From Thelonectria olida (lineage: Eukaryota; Ascomycota; Sordariomycetes; Hypocreales; Nectriaceae), in the NCBI GenBank assembly GCA_020736575.1, contig JAGPYM010000002.1:2790001-2854000 (forward strand): DNA of 64,000 bases. Direction: 5' to 3'. This document shows positions 36,306 through 47,636 of this stretch, in pieces (position 1 is the first letter of the stretch; every line of letters starts with the position of its first letter). The position numbers and the translations under genes are program-made. Under the pieces are notes generated by a model. The model was given only the letters and a program-made list of their open reading frames with translations, did not search any database and had not been told where the DNA came from.

Positions 36306-37097
36306 GCGAGTTGTTGGCCTTTGGAATGAATGTTTCAGATGTTGGAGGGCACACGCAACGCAGCGGCAGGGCGAATCGATGCAGTGCAATGACACAATCT
36401 CGCCTCTTACTGCACCGCGTAACTTGTACAAACAGAGCATCGTGCAGCAGGATCGGCGAGGGGAAGACGGGCCAGAGTCGATGCAACCCGGCCTGCATAT
36501 GCTGCTGCTCTGCTCGATTGCACCAAGCAGTCTAGACCACTACACACGCACAACATGGCAAGATACGGCACAGCACAGCAGCAGGATTGCCTGCCAGGAT
36601 GCTGCCACGAGGAGGGAAAAAGGCTCTCGGCCGTCAATCAGACGCGCCGTGTTCCATGTCGGAGCCCGAGCTGTCAGGGTTCCCCGGCCGTGGTCTGCGT
36701 GCTTCAACATCGGCTGGGAGCATGATACACGATGCTTCGCAGCGATAGTTACACACATTGGGGGGTTGTCCCGTCTCTGCCCCTCTGCCGCCGGCCTGGC
36801 AGACGGGCCTAGGACTTGGCTGAACCAAAGTCCCTTCCTTTCTTTCCAGAATGCTACGGGCTTCCAAGCCCACATTCCCATGCGAGCACTTGAAATTCGA
36901 GGGGTCACGCTGTCTCTCAACCTCATCACCCTGGCGGGTCATGAGCGAGAAGAAAGGTGATGATGATGCGCAGCCCAACATTCCACTCCTTGCATGCGGG
37001 CAAGACAAAAGCGCGTGTTCAGAGGGAGTAATTAAACATTGTCGCTCAGCCTCGCGCGCCCCCATCTCGGCTTAGAGTGTTCCCATTTCGATGTGAA

Positions 37098-37111
37098 GGG
37101 GGGGGGGGGGG
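37098..37111. repeat. G14 homopolymer
   Basis: Run of 14 G. A second run, G15, occurs at 37753-37767. Both are prone to assembly length error. Confidence 0.9.
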
Positions 37112-37752
37112 ACTGTTGGTGATGGTTGGCTGGAAGACGTGATGTGAGTGAGGGGCAAACCATGGCCCGTGGGCCAGCTGATTCGAGCGTGAGCGAGGAA
37201 AGCGGGGGGTTTTGAAAGCTGCAAGTCATTGTGTTGGTGAATGGAAATGGAGGCAAGGGGGCGTGGAAATGGATGGATTGGGGTTGCAGTGCAGTTGACA
37301 AGATGCGGGTGGTTCACGATGGAGTCAACCCGAGGTACTACTACTCGCAGTTAGTTTGAATGGAGCTCGCGAGGAGTCTTTGTGGGCGGAAGAATGACTT
37401 GACGACAAGGTCTTCCAACTCCTCCCTCAGGTCTGGGGATGAGTTATCATGGCACAGTAGCGGCAAGCAGGGTGCAGTTGCTGCCCTGCATCAGCAGAGG
37501 CCGATGGACCATACACAGCTGAGATGTGCCTGCGCCAAGAAGGTCTGGGTTTCAGTAGCTCAACACCACCACCGTTTCCCTTTTGTGTGGTGGTGGTGAG
37601 GCAGCGCCATGCCGCACTGGTGTATTGGATTGGGAATGGCTGCATCCTTCCAGAGACGCACATACATACATACAGGCGAATACATCTCTGGAGGGAGGTA
37701 GTTCGTTACGAATACCGTTCTGTCTTGGGGAGGTGGCTACGGGTGGAAAAAA

Positions 37753-37767
37753 GGGGGGGGGGGGGGG
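37753..37767. repeat. G15 homopolymer
   Basis: Run of 15 G preceded by A6, in non-coding DNA. Confidence 0.9.
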
Positions 37768-40700
37768 TTGGTTCTCATTGCGGAGGTTGGGGAAACCTGA
37801 TAGTCGACGGTGGTGATGGTGTTAGTGAGGAGTAACGACTGCCGTTATCTCTCCGACTTCGTATGCCTTCTTGAGTCGTTTGAACAAAAAAAGGCTGGAC
37901 CACACTGGGCTGAGACATTGTAAAGAAGCGGTGTATCGCGCACTAAACCTCATCCCCCCCCCTCGTCCATCCTTCACGCAAAGAGATTCTCCTGTTAGCA
38001 CCAAACTGGGGCAGTCCCCCGGTTCGTTCCTTGGTGGCCTTCTTCCTCCCCACCATTTCTTCTGGCGCCCATGGCCGTCTCGCTTCATCCCAGGCCCTAG
38101 CCTCGAGACGGGCAAGCTCCCCCGTTGATGGTGGTCATGAGGACAGAAATGCCGCCCACACCACGGGTCAGGTACGAATGCAAAACTTGTTGAACTTTGA
38201 GGATCGAGTACGAAGTATGGACAAAATGCAGCATGCAAACACGCCATGTCAAGAGGAAATGGGATTGTTCGCCATGCTCCATGTTGGTGACACGGCATTT
38301 CGCAGCGCTTAACTACAGCATCATGACATGTTTGTGCTGTCGAAGATTGATCCCTGCTCCATGGCTTTCCTCTCAACTTGGGACGAACATGATCTTACAC
38401 ATCCTCTCACTAGAGCCTCGCCTACCATGTTAGCGGTGATCCTCCCTCCTTCTTCTAGCACCAGAACAGAACGAGAAGCGGCGGCCGAGGCGTTCCATGG
38501 ATCCATGGGAGCTAACAAAGCCAAGTCAAATAAGATCGGATGTGAGCCGTTCCGTTCTTCCCTCCCTTCTTTATCCGACCTGTCCGTCCTCCTCCGTGCG
38601 TCCAGCCATCCGAGCATTGGTCCGAGCGAGAGAAGGCGACGAGTCTTGTTGAGAAGAAGGGATGATAATTAATTGCACCTATTCGTAGAGTGCCTTGCTT
38701 GGGGCTGATGACAGGCCGGACGCTCGGGCTGAGTGTTCGTTTCCCTCACTGCGACCTTGAGTGTAGTAGCACCGCGGAAACGAACGTCAGACGGGCAATC
38801 AATTGGGTGCGTGTGATGTTGTAAGCGAGTTCGAGGCCTTGCTGCTTCTTCTCGGAGATGCTACCTAGAGCCGGGGCACGTCGCAGAGTGTCATGTCCGA
38901 AGGCGAATTGACGGCAACAGTGCTACTCAACAAGTGACAAGAGAGGGAAAACGGTGAGATCCGACCGATCGATCGCATCATTACTACGGGCCGTGGCTGC
39001 TCCCCTCTCCATCATCAGTTGAGAGTCCCTCAATAGCTTGGACGGGACGAATAAGTAGGGAATGATATGTCACTTGCAGTGAACCACCACCACCACCACC
39101 AACACCGACACCAACAACACGCCCCTCCCCTCGTTTCCTTAAGTCCGCGAGATATATACGGATCAGCAGTTTGTCTCTCTCAACAAAGACTGTCGCTGCA
39201 AATTCACAACGGCGTATCCCCTGCACCAAGTCGAAGAACTGGGATCTGGAAAACCCCAGACCAGATGGGCGGTCTGCGCGCGCGTGTGGGCGAGACAAGG
39301 CAGGACGCAAGAAACGCACGGCTGCTCTCTGCCTCGTCCGTGACATGTCCGGTTGCTCCTCGTTCGAAGGCACTCAAAGATCCTGGTCCGCACGAGGCCG
39401 AATTGAGGACAGGGGCCCGGTGTTTGACGTTGCATGGGCCGGCAATGTGGAGATGGTTTGGAGGAGGCGGTCGACTAGCCGGTGGGGGGTGTGTGAAGCT
39501 GAGAGTGAGAGTTGAACTGGAGAAGAGAACAGAATAGAAGCAGCAGGCCAGGAACCAGGAACGAGCGGGTGATGATTGGGTTGATTGCCCTATGCACACA
39601 CTTCCCAGCGTAATATCGTTCCCTGATTATCAACGAGGTCAATCGACGATGGCTTCGCAGTGTCAGAGTCTCGAACCGACCTTTTTTTCCGCTCCTTCTC
39701 TTCGAGGCTTGAACCAACTGCCAAAACCGGTCATGGCGGGCTTTCTCGCAGGCCAACCACGGAGTAGCAGTGACTCGAAGCTGAGAATCGATTCAAATCG
39801 AGGTTGACCACCATCCGAGCTGAGACTGGCGTTGGTGGGGCTAACGACTAAGTAGTCTAGGTACCTTATCCTGTGCCGTTTTGGTAGATGGCTTCTGGTT
39901 TTAGTCAAGATGCTAGTTCGTTTCGACGGGGACAAATCCAGCCATAAGCTACTGCGTGAGTTGAAGTGGTTTGGTTTACTTGGCCGTGGTGAGTGAGGGT
40001 GGCGTCTTGGCCGTTGAATTCCGCGCAAAGCCAAGGCCGGCCAGGCCAGGAACGAGGAGTTGATAGCGGACAAGGGTGTCTAGTTCGCTCGATGGTGAAA
40101 ACAGGTGGCGACGGGAGCTATCTCTATGTGCATACGAATACAGGATAGAACAGATCAAGAAAGACGGTGCAAGGGAAGAAGACATGGATGCGTGGGCGAG
40201 ATGGCCATGCTTGTGCATATCAACCGCGCAGCCAGCTCCGGTCAATGAAGTGATTCTCCCATCACCATCACCGCCAGATGCCAGCATCGTGCGGGAAAAA
40301 GGCATGGCCCGCTCTGTCTTTGCGAGCCGAGACGAACCCTGCCTGGTCGCGGGAGAAGGGGGGCATCTGCTCACTCACAAGCTGTAAGAGAGCGGAGAGA
40401 TGTGCGACGAGCGTCATCTTCCCGTGGTTTATTAAAAAGGAAAAAGGAAAAAAAAAGGGGAAAAAAGAAAAGAAAAATAAACGATGTTGCAAAAGCAAAG
40501 ACAAGACGCACGAGGTTGATCATGATGGAGGTGGAAGCTGCCGAACATGGTTCGAACAAAGCAAATAATGGGTGATTCTGCCCAGATTAGGACGCAACTA
40601 ATTGTCTTTTCTTTGCCTTCATCATCATCTCATCCATCTACCGATGCTGCCGCAGCTCTCGGCAAGCAAGACACCCCCCCCCCCTTCCTCGTCCGTCCTC

Positions 40701-43700
40701 AATGCCTTTATGAAGCAATGCCGCTGCTTGGCGGAACCATTTTCTTCCTTTCCTCTCCTCGCCCTTTGCTTGGCAAGTTCGACGGAATGCCACTTTTATG
40801 CGACGATTACAGTGGGAAAGTCGTGGGGAATTATTGGGTCCGTTTGACCGTTTGTTCCCACCCTTGATGATACTGCAAGGTTGAAACGGTTGAAACCTCC
40901 GAGAGATGGACATACGAATAGAGGCAGAGATACGTGATGGAGCCAGGCTTGTTACCTGCCGCAGTGCCATTGTCTCCCATTCCGATGGCAATTCAATCCA
41001 ATCGCGTGGGCGTCGTCGTAATCCCTTCTCCTCCTTCTCCTCCTTCTCCTCTCTCTATCCATGTCTTTATCGTAGACAGTTGCACCGTGACCGTCTAGAC
41101 CGCCCGTCTGTCGACCGAGACAACTCGAGAACACGACCCCGTGGCCACCACGCTGTGTCTCTCTCGTGCGTCGAGCTGCATTCCAGCTCTGGCTCCCTTG
41201 CATGTGTCGTTCCTTTCGACGAAGCCTTCGGGACGAGGCGACGCCAGGCTAACAGCATCAGCGGCAGCGCACGGATGATGGTGCCACAAGACTTTCACAG
41301 GTGCTTGCGATGGACGTTGTTTATCCTCCCTGCATACGTGGCTACGTGTATTGCTTGCTTTTCTTTTGCTCTCACCGACCTGTAGCGCGCATGCGTGTCT
41401 TGGGCTGGACGGGTTTCCCTACAGGAGGCGGACGCGAGGGGGAGCTGAGCTGATGATGATGATGATGGAGGAGGCTTGCGTTCGAGACAAAAGGGATGAG
41501 GCGTCGGGTACCTGGGGTTTGATGGATTGGGCTGATGTTTCCTGTTTCTTTGGACATGTTGTTGGGGGAATGTACAGAGGGTCTCTCTCCTGGCCGTGGC
41601 CAAGGTCGGGCAGATCAGGCACGACGAGCAGCAAGATGGATGACGGACATTCAACTAGTCATCACAGCGGCATGGCAACAATTGGAAGACACGACGTCCA
41701 CGGATGCAAGCCTTGCAGCAGCTTGGCAGTTCCCGGCCTTTGGGAAGGGGGGGCTGGCTGAATGTATGCCCGTATGTATGCGGCCAGTCTCACAGACCTC
41801 AACTAGCTGACTTGACTGGTGAAGTGGTGGTGCCTTGCGTGGCAGATGCAACAGCCAACCAATGCGCATCCGGGTGATATTAAGGATTGGCCGAAGCTCG
41901 AGGACCCTTACATAAAATACAGTAACTGTTGCTTTGATGCGTGTAGAGGCCAATGTGGTGATCTGGATGTGATGAAGAGTGTGATATTGGATGGCCTCGT
42001 TTTTACATCATGACACTTTCATCAACCTCTTCACCTTTGCTTTCATCTCAATCGGTGTAAGAATAGACTCACCTCCTTCACCCCCCCTTGAATGATCTGC
42101 CCGTCTTCCATCCTCTTGTCAGGGGGGCGGGCTAACACCAACTCCTCCCCCTGCGCAAGAAGCGTCGGTGTTGGGTCACTTCGGCTGTCCCCTGGCGCGC
42201 CACGTTCCTTGCTGATGGACGCTTGCTGGACCATGGCGCCATGCCGCGAGTGGAGGTGAGCGAGCGAGTGAGTGAGGAAAAAACCAATGGAGCCTTGATT
42301 GGATGGATTTAAATGGGACTTGAAGGCTGGGGAATCACTGAATGGGTGCATAATCGTCCTCTTTTTTTTTTCTTTGCTTTTTTCTTTGCCGTTGCCTCAT
42401 CGTTTTAGGCCTGCGGGATTATTTTTGTACACTGGAGTGCACGCTGCAGTGAACTGCCAACACCCCATAGAGACTCCATAATAGGCTGTGCGCACATAGT
42501 AGCCCATCCATTAGGCTGTACCGTACTTTGTGCGTGCCTTCTAGGTTCCATTCTCACATGAAGACACGACAAGTCGATCCTTCCTTCCATCTCTCTCATA
42601 GTCCATTGCAAATCAAGACGGCGGGAACGCAGCATTAATGCAGCTGCTATGATGGCTGAGCAATCGACAAGGGAAAAAAATGCTCTTCTATCTTCTTCTT
42701 CCTCTAAAACAAACCACGCGCACAGCCGACGACCTACAAAAACGTACCTGAACTACACACTTCGTACCTGTGTATATACGTACCTACAGATGCACAAGCC
42801 AAGACATGCAGGTCCAAGGGTGCATCAACCTACACGCCCACTCGCACAGCGCACGCCTTCTGACTCCACCCGTTTCCTCGCTCCATCGATTCTTTTCTCA
42901 CCCCTCCCTGATAGTCCCTCTCGTCCCCTCCAGACTTTCATTCAGTTGAAGCGTGTGTGTGACTTGACCGTCCATCCATCCATCATGACGCTACCATGTT
43001 TCCCATGGATGTCACTCCGTACCTCTTTACTGCACACATCTACCCCCATGTCCGTCAACCCCCCCAGTCCCTATATAGCTTCAACCCTTCCCCGTCCCTC
43101 CGCCGCTCCCGTTCCCGTTCGGCTCTGCTATCCCCAGGGCGTCCCATGCCTGGCTGATATCCTCCTTCTTCCTAGGACGACTCCGACCTTGAAGGACGGC
43201 TGGCTGCATCAGAGGGACTGACTTCTCTCCCCATCACCATCATCATCATCCGCTTCCTCCTCCCCAAACTCCTCACTCACTCCCGCCAACTTCTTCGAGT
43301 CATCCGGCCTGGTCTTATTCACCAGCTTCGAAATGTTTGTTTCCCATCTTTCCATGCTCCATTACACACCATTGTATACCTACACCCACCTCACCCATAG
43401 CGTCTGCCATTCATAAGAATTGGTGACTCTCCAGTGTCTCATCACTGTCCGTATGGCTCCTGCCACCCACCCACCACTACTACCGCTCGACGAACCAGTC
43501 CTCGCCTTCCTTTTGTGTAAACGAATTACCTTGTCTGAACCGTCTTTTCACAACGGGAAGGAGCAATTGCAAGAAGCGTATGGCATTATCGGGGTCCATG
43601 TGGTATCAATGAGTTGAGGTGGTGGCATGGAATCAGACGTACAAGTCACGAGACACAGAAACTCATTCACCAACACATGCATAAACTTCATCTTCCTTCA

Positions 43701-43950
43701 CTCCATTCAATGCCACTCGTTTTAATCTCGTCAAAGCCTCAACTAACTCCAATCACCCCAGTTCTCCAATTTCGACCATCCTACTCTCTCCACAAGTCAT
43801 CTTGCTGAGCTGGTTTCATCCATCCTCCAAGCATCACTCGTTTTCTTCGTCTCCTTCTTATACCCGGTCTGCGACTTTGTTGAATGGCAGAGCCTCTTCT
43901 TTTCCACCACTTTACGAGCAATTGATCTTGCCCCAGATGGCACAGACGCC

Positions 43951-44718
43951 ATGAACGACACCGAAATCAAGATTCTCATCATCGTTCTGGCGACGGTGGT
44001 CCCAGTGACTGCCATTGCCATCATCGTCGTTCTTGTTTACCGCCGCTACCGCCGACGACAACATCTCTTCAAGAGAGGCATCACTCCCATCGACGACGAG
44101 GAAATCGAGTCGTGGAGGATTGACAGGTCGGATGAGAAGTCACCCATGATCGATTCTCCCAGGTCGGATCATTCGAGCCAGCACCAGCGCCAACAGAGCT
44201 CCGTCTCTATTCGAAAACCTCCCAGCGTCATCATCTACCAGAATGGCGTTGCTCGAACCTCGGAGGAGCTGACACCTCATCTCGTCAAGCACAAGCGCAG
44301 CATGGACGTTCCTCCCACGCCAGTGCTTGCCCGTGCCCCCAACTCCCGACCTGGTCTCACCGATGACAGCATTCAGGGCGATGATGCCTACATCCCTGCT
44401 CTTAAGCGTCAGCCCTCTCGCCTTGCGAAGCTCCCGCCCTTGGCTCGACAGACTCGCACCCGCAGCAGTCGCAGCAGTACCATCAGCGCCCCCGGACACC
44501 ACGACCCTTGGCATGGTCATCAACCCGAGCACATGCTGACTCGAATGTCCAGCGACTTCTTTCCCAGGGCGAACCGGTCCCTGGATTTGAGGCGACAAAA
44601 GCGAGGACACTCCATCTCAACACCACCTCGAATGTCGTTTGATGATGAGGTCTATCTCGGCGGCCTCTCACCCCGGCCTCTCATCCTCAAGTCTGAGATT
44701 GGCCGGGCTATCGGATGA
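43951..44718 (+). CDS. Single-pass membrane protein with long basic tail, function unknown
   Basis: Single-exon 255-aa protein. There is no cleavable signal peptide. One transmembrane segment at about residues 7-30 (KILIIVLATVVPVTAI onward) sits almost at the N-terminus and is followed at once by RRYRRRQ. The positive-inside rule then predicts the N-terminus outside and about 220 residues in the cytoplasm. The tail holds a GITPIDDEEIESW stretch that looks conserved-type rather than random, then Ser/Arg/Pro-rich disordered sequence with many possible basophilic kinase sites (RSMDVPPTP, RQPSRL, RSSRSST, RMSFDDE). I do not recognise the family; a stress or wall-sensor role would be speculation. 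The start has context GCCATGAACG after a long CT-rich leader. Confidence 0.75.
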   Translation: MNDTEIKILIIVLATVVPVTAIAIIVVLVYRRYRRRQHLFKRGITPIDDEEIESWRIDRSDEKSPMIDSPRSDHSSQHQRQQSSVSIRKPPSVIIYQNGVARTSEELTPHLVKHKRSMDVPPTPVLARAPNSRPGLTDDSIQGDDAYIPALKRQPSRLAKLPPLARQTRTRSSRSSTISAPGHHDPWHGHQPEHMLTRMSSDFFPRANRSLDLRRQKRGHSISTPPRMSFDDEVYLGGLSPRPLILKSEIGRAIG

Positions 44719-45071
44719 AATTGGATCTCAACAAGCGAAAGCAGCCAACGTTTAATCACAATTTCCTTTTTACCGACATTTCCCTTCCCTTGATCAACGG
44801 TATTTGCCTGGTATGAAGAAGCAAAACGGGTCTGTCAAGGCGACGGCTCGTTTCAACCCTGGTCGTTCGACTCGTGCCCCCTCTGATCAAAAGAAATGCG
44901 GGGCCGAGACAACACGTTTCAAAAGCTTCAGGGATTGGAGGATGGTTTCTAGAATGAAACTGTCACCTTTTGGTTGCCCAAGAGCCGAGGTGGAAATGGC
45001 CTCGTCGCCAGTTTCCGGAAGAGCCTCTCGACTGCTCTGCTTGGGCAACAGAGAAATATATCATTTACGCT

Positions 45072-45126
45072 TACACGCACACGCATACACGCATACGCAC
45101 GCACACACGCGAGACACACACACACA
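45072..45126. repeat. Imperfect AC-rich microsatellite
   Basis: Interrupted ACAC/GCAT/CGCA pattern ending in a pure (AC)n run, followed 20 bp later by T18 (45146-45163). Confidence 0.85.
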
Positions 45127-45145
45127 TTCCCTTCATGAACATATC

Positions 45146-45163
45146 TTTTTTTTTTTTTTTTTT
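45146..45163. repeat. T18 homopolymer
   Basis: Uninterrupted run of 18 T about 430 bp after the membrane-protein stop codon. Confidence 0.9.
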
Positions 45164-46397
45164 ACGATGTCCGGTTTGGTTTATGTTTTGCCCTTCTCGA
45201 AGAAGGCGGTTTGGAATCGAGTTGGCCCCGTCGGATGTCACGATGGCTTCAATGCCTCGAGGCGGGGCGCAAATGATTAGGATCAGGTGGCCTTTTGTCG
45301 TTTACAAATATTATGACGGATATACCCCGAATTTTCCTTTCTTTTTATCTCGTCTGTCATGGTATCGCTTTTTAGAGCAAGCGGCATGAGGTGGAACAGG
45401 ACCAGTCCTGGGCTTCAGCATGGATGGCAATCTGTGCAAGCCGACGAATTCGGTCAGGAGTGTATCAGTATAGATTAGAAGACACTCAACACAAACAGAC
45501 AGGAGTTCCTAGTTAGGTATTGGCTGCGGAAACCATCCATGGCTTGAGCCTCGGGCTTGGCTTGGACTTCCAGATGAATGAAACAAGGTCTCTATTTCAA
45601 TGCAACATGGTTCAAATAAGCAAATGCACAGTGACGTTAGATTGCCATCACTCACTCGGAAAGGCTGTGCAACTCACGCCGCATTGACCACATTTGTTTC
45701 TTTCGATTTTAAGCACCCGACTTTTGATGTTTGATGTTTATGGGTGAGCCAAGAGGCCGTATATGAAACGTCGAGACTTAGGCGCCCGGACGAAGCCATT
45801 CCCGAGTTGCAAGGCCCGAATTAGGAAGAGTTTGCGGAACAGAAGTGCGATAGAGGTTTTTCGGTTGCTGGGAGGTCCATGTTTGTGACGAGAGGGCTCA
45901 TCAGGAAGAAGACGGCTGAGTGAGCGAGGTGAGGAGGTCTACTTGCTTGACTGCACACTCTATATAACTGTTACTTCTAGCTGTAAACGGGCATTGGGTC
46001 AGAATATCGAGTCGCTCACTGCTAATGATGAATCGAGCTGCTATGGTGAGAAGATGCTGGAGTTGAGGTGAATGAATCGAGGTTGAACTGGGGCACCACT
46101 TAACGCGCCTTTCGACCAGTCACAGCGGGGCACTCGACCGCGTCGGGTCGGGTTGCACACACTCACTCACTCACTGACCGCAGACGCGCGCTTCTTCTTT
46201 CTCACCACCACCACCACCACCACTCCAGGAGAAGACGTGCATCGCAATCAACCAACAGCCGTACCCTGCGTCTCAACTGGATCTAGGCAGACGGCACTGA
46301 TCATCTCATAGAGAGAAACCAAACCATCAAGGGATCAACCGGCACATGGTCAACTAGAACCAATTCAACCACCATCTATCTATCTCCGACTATCTAG

Positions 46398-46440
46398 ACA
46401 CACACACACACACACAGAGAGAGAGAGCGAGCGAGAGAGA
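46398..46440. repeat. (CA)n-(GA)n compound microsatellite in DPB4 leader
   Basis: About nine CA units switch directly to GA-rich repeats. It ends 30 bp before the DPB4 start codon, so it is probably transcribed as 5' leader. Confidence 0.9.
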
Positions 46441-46470
46441 GCCAAGTGGCCCCCCCTCCTCCCCTCCACC

Positions 46471-47636
46471 ATGCCTCCCCGCAAGTCTACCGCCTCGCGC
46501 AAGAGCGACACAACCACCACTGCACGCCTTGTCCCCATGGACGATGCCGTCCCCAAAGATTCCATTCCTACCCCTGCCCCCCCTACTCCCGTCCCTGTGC
46601 CTGTCCCTGCCGTTCTTCCAGCACCTGTGACCGTTCCCGTCATGGCTCCAGCATCAACGCCGCCTCAGCCTGAGAAGAAGGACAAGGACAAGGACAAGGA
46701 CAAGGAAAAGGGAAAAGAGAATGAAAAAGGAAAGGAGAAAGAAAAAGAAAAGTCCAAGGAACACAACGAGCCTGTAACCATCGAGGTGACATATCTCCCA
46801 TCACTCCTCCAAAGGAAGCATGACAAAACTGACTCACCCAACCTGCAGGACCTCACCTTGCCCAAGTCGATAATAACGAGATTGGCAAAGGGCGTCCTAC
46901 CGCCAAACACTCAGATCCAGGCCAATGCCATCCTGGCCCTGAGCAACAGCACCACTGTTTTCATCAGCCACCTGGCTGCACAGTATGCTCTCCCTTCCCA
47001 CTTTCTTCGTCCATTTACCTAACCTGTGTGCCTTCTAGTGCTAACACAATCACTGCCGAGGCCGGAAAGAAGACGGTCACCCCGGCGGATGTTTTCAAGG
47101 CCCTTAATGATACCGAGTTCCAGTTCCTGCGGGAGCCTCTTGAGGCCGAGTTTGCTAGTACGCCCTCCAACTACCGCCGAAGACCATCGACTATCTAGCC
47201 CTTCTGTTGCACGTCTCGGTTGGAAGTGAAGATGACTAACAGAGACACAGAATTTAACGCCATCCAAGCAGAGAAGCGTACTTCGGCCAAGAGCAAAAAG
47301 GTCCAGCCCAAGAAGCCCGACGGAACAGACACGGCCATGGCCGACACGTCACTCGCCGACGCTGACGCTGACACCACCATTGCCTCGGAGGCCTCAGGCC
47401 CCCGTGCCAAGCGCGCCCGCGTCGACCCGAATGCTGCTCCCGAGGTCGAGGACGACGCCGAGACGGAGGACGAGGAGCCAGTGCCCGAGGACGACGATGA
47501 GCAGGATGAAGTCGACGAGGAAGAGGATGACGAGGCCGAGGGTGAGCCGAGCGGAGACGACACGCAGGATGCCCTGGAGGAGAGGCAAGGGAGGGAAGAT
47601 GCCGATGAGGCGTTGGATGGGGATGAGAGCGACTGA
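46471..47636 (+). CDS. DPB4: DNA polymerase epsilon histone-fold subunit Dpb4 (POLE3 family)
   Basis: H2B-like histone-fold subunit that pairs with Dpb3 in polymerase epsilon and can also serve chromatin-accessibility complexes. Three exons: 46471-46982, 47039-47157 and 47251-47636. Introns are 56 nt (CTAAC branch, TTCTAG acceptor, phase 2) and 93 nt (GTACGC donor, GACTAAC branch, ACACAG acceptor, phase 1). The product is 338 aa. The first join restores a conserved-type HAN sequence. The histone fold spans about residues 128-208 (LTLPKSIITRLAKGVLPPN, then KKTVTPADVFKAL). The N-terminus is unusually long: a Pro/Val run at about 34-60 and a Lys-Asp/Lys-Glu charged block at about 69-98. The C-terminus is a long Asp/Glu tail with a short basic motif (AKRARV). 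Both extensions are far larger than in yeast Dpb4. It converges on NPL6. Confidence 0.92.

Larger units (their letters stand above)
30345..43950. other. 13.6-kb gene desert rich in simple repeats
   Basis: No frame carries a recognisable domain or splice-supported structure. It holds many homopolymers and microsatellites: (GT)13 at 34238, A22 at 34555, (GAA)n at 36283, G14 at 37098, G15 at 37753, (CAC)n at 39084. One possible decayed gene lies at 32460-32880. The last 0.75 kb (43220-43950) is strongly pyrimidine-rich on plus and probably forms the leader and promoter of the membrane-protein gene. The 190-codon frame at 42649-43221 is explained by that base composition. Confidence 0.55.
44719..46470. 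other. Spacer: 3' end of membrane-protein gene and DPB4 promoter
   Basis: 1.75 kb without a recognisable gene. It holds an AC-rich tract (45072-45126), T18 (45146-45163), a (CAC)n run (about 46203-46222) and a (CA)n-(GA)n tract ending 30 bp before the DPB4 ATG. ACGCG cores at 46103-46107 and 46184-46188 resemble the MCB element used by MBF for replication genes in yeasts. Confidence 0.5.

Noticed and set aside
42649..43221. 190-codon plus frame
   Set aside because: Pyrimidine-rich, stop-poor DNA upstream of the membrane-protein gene explains the length; the product is low-complexity Ser/Pro/Leu.
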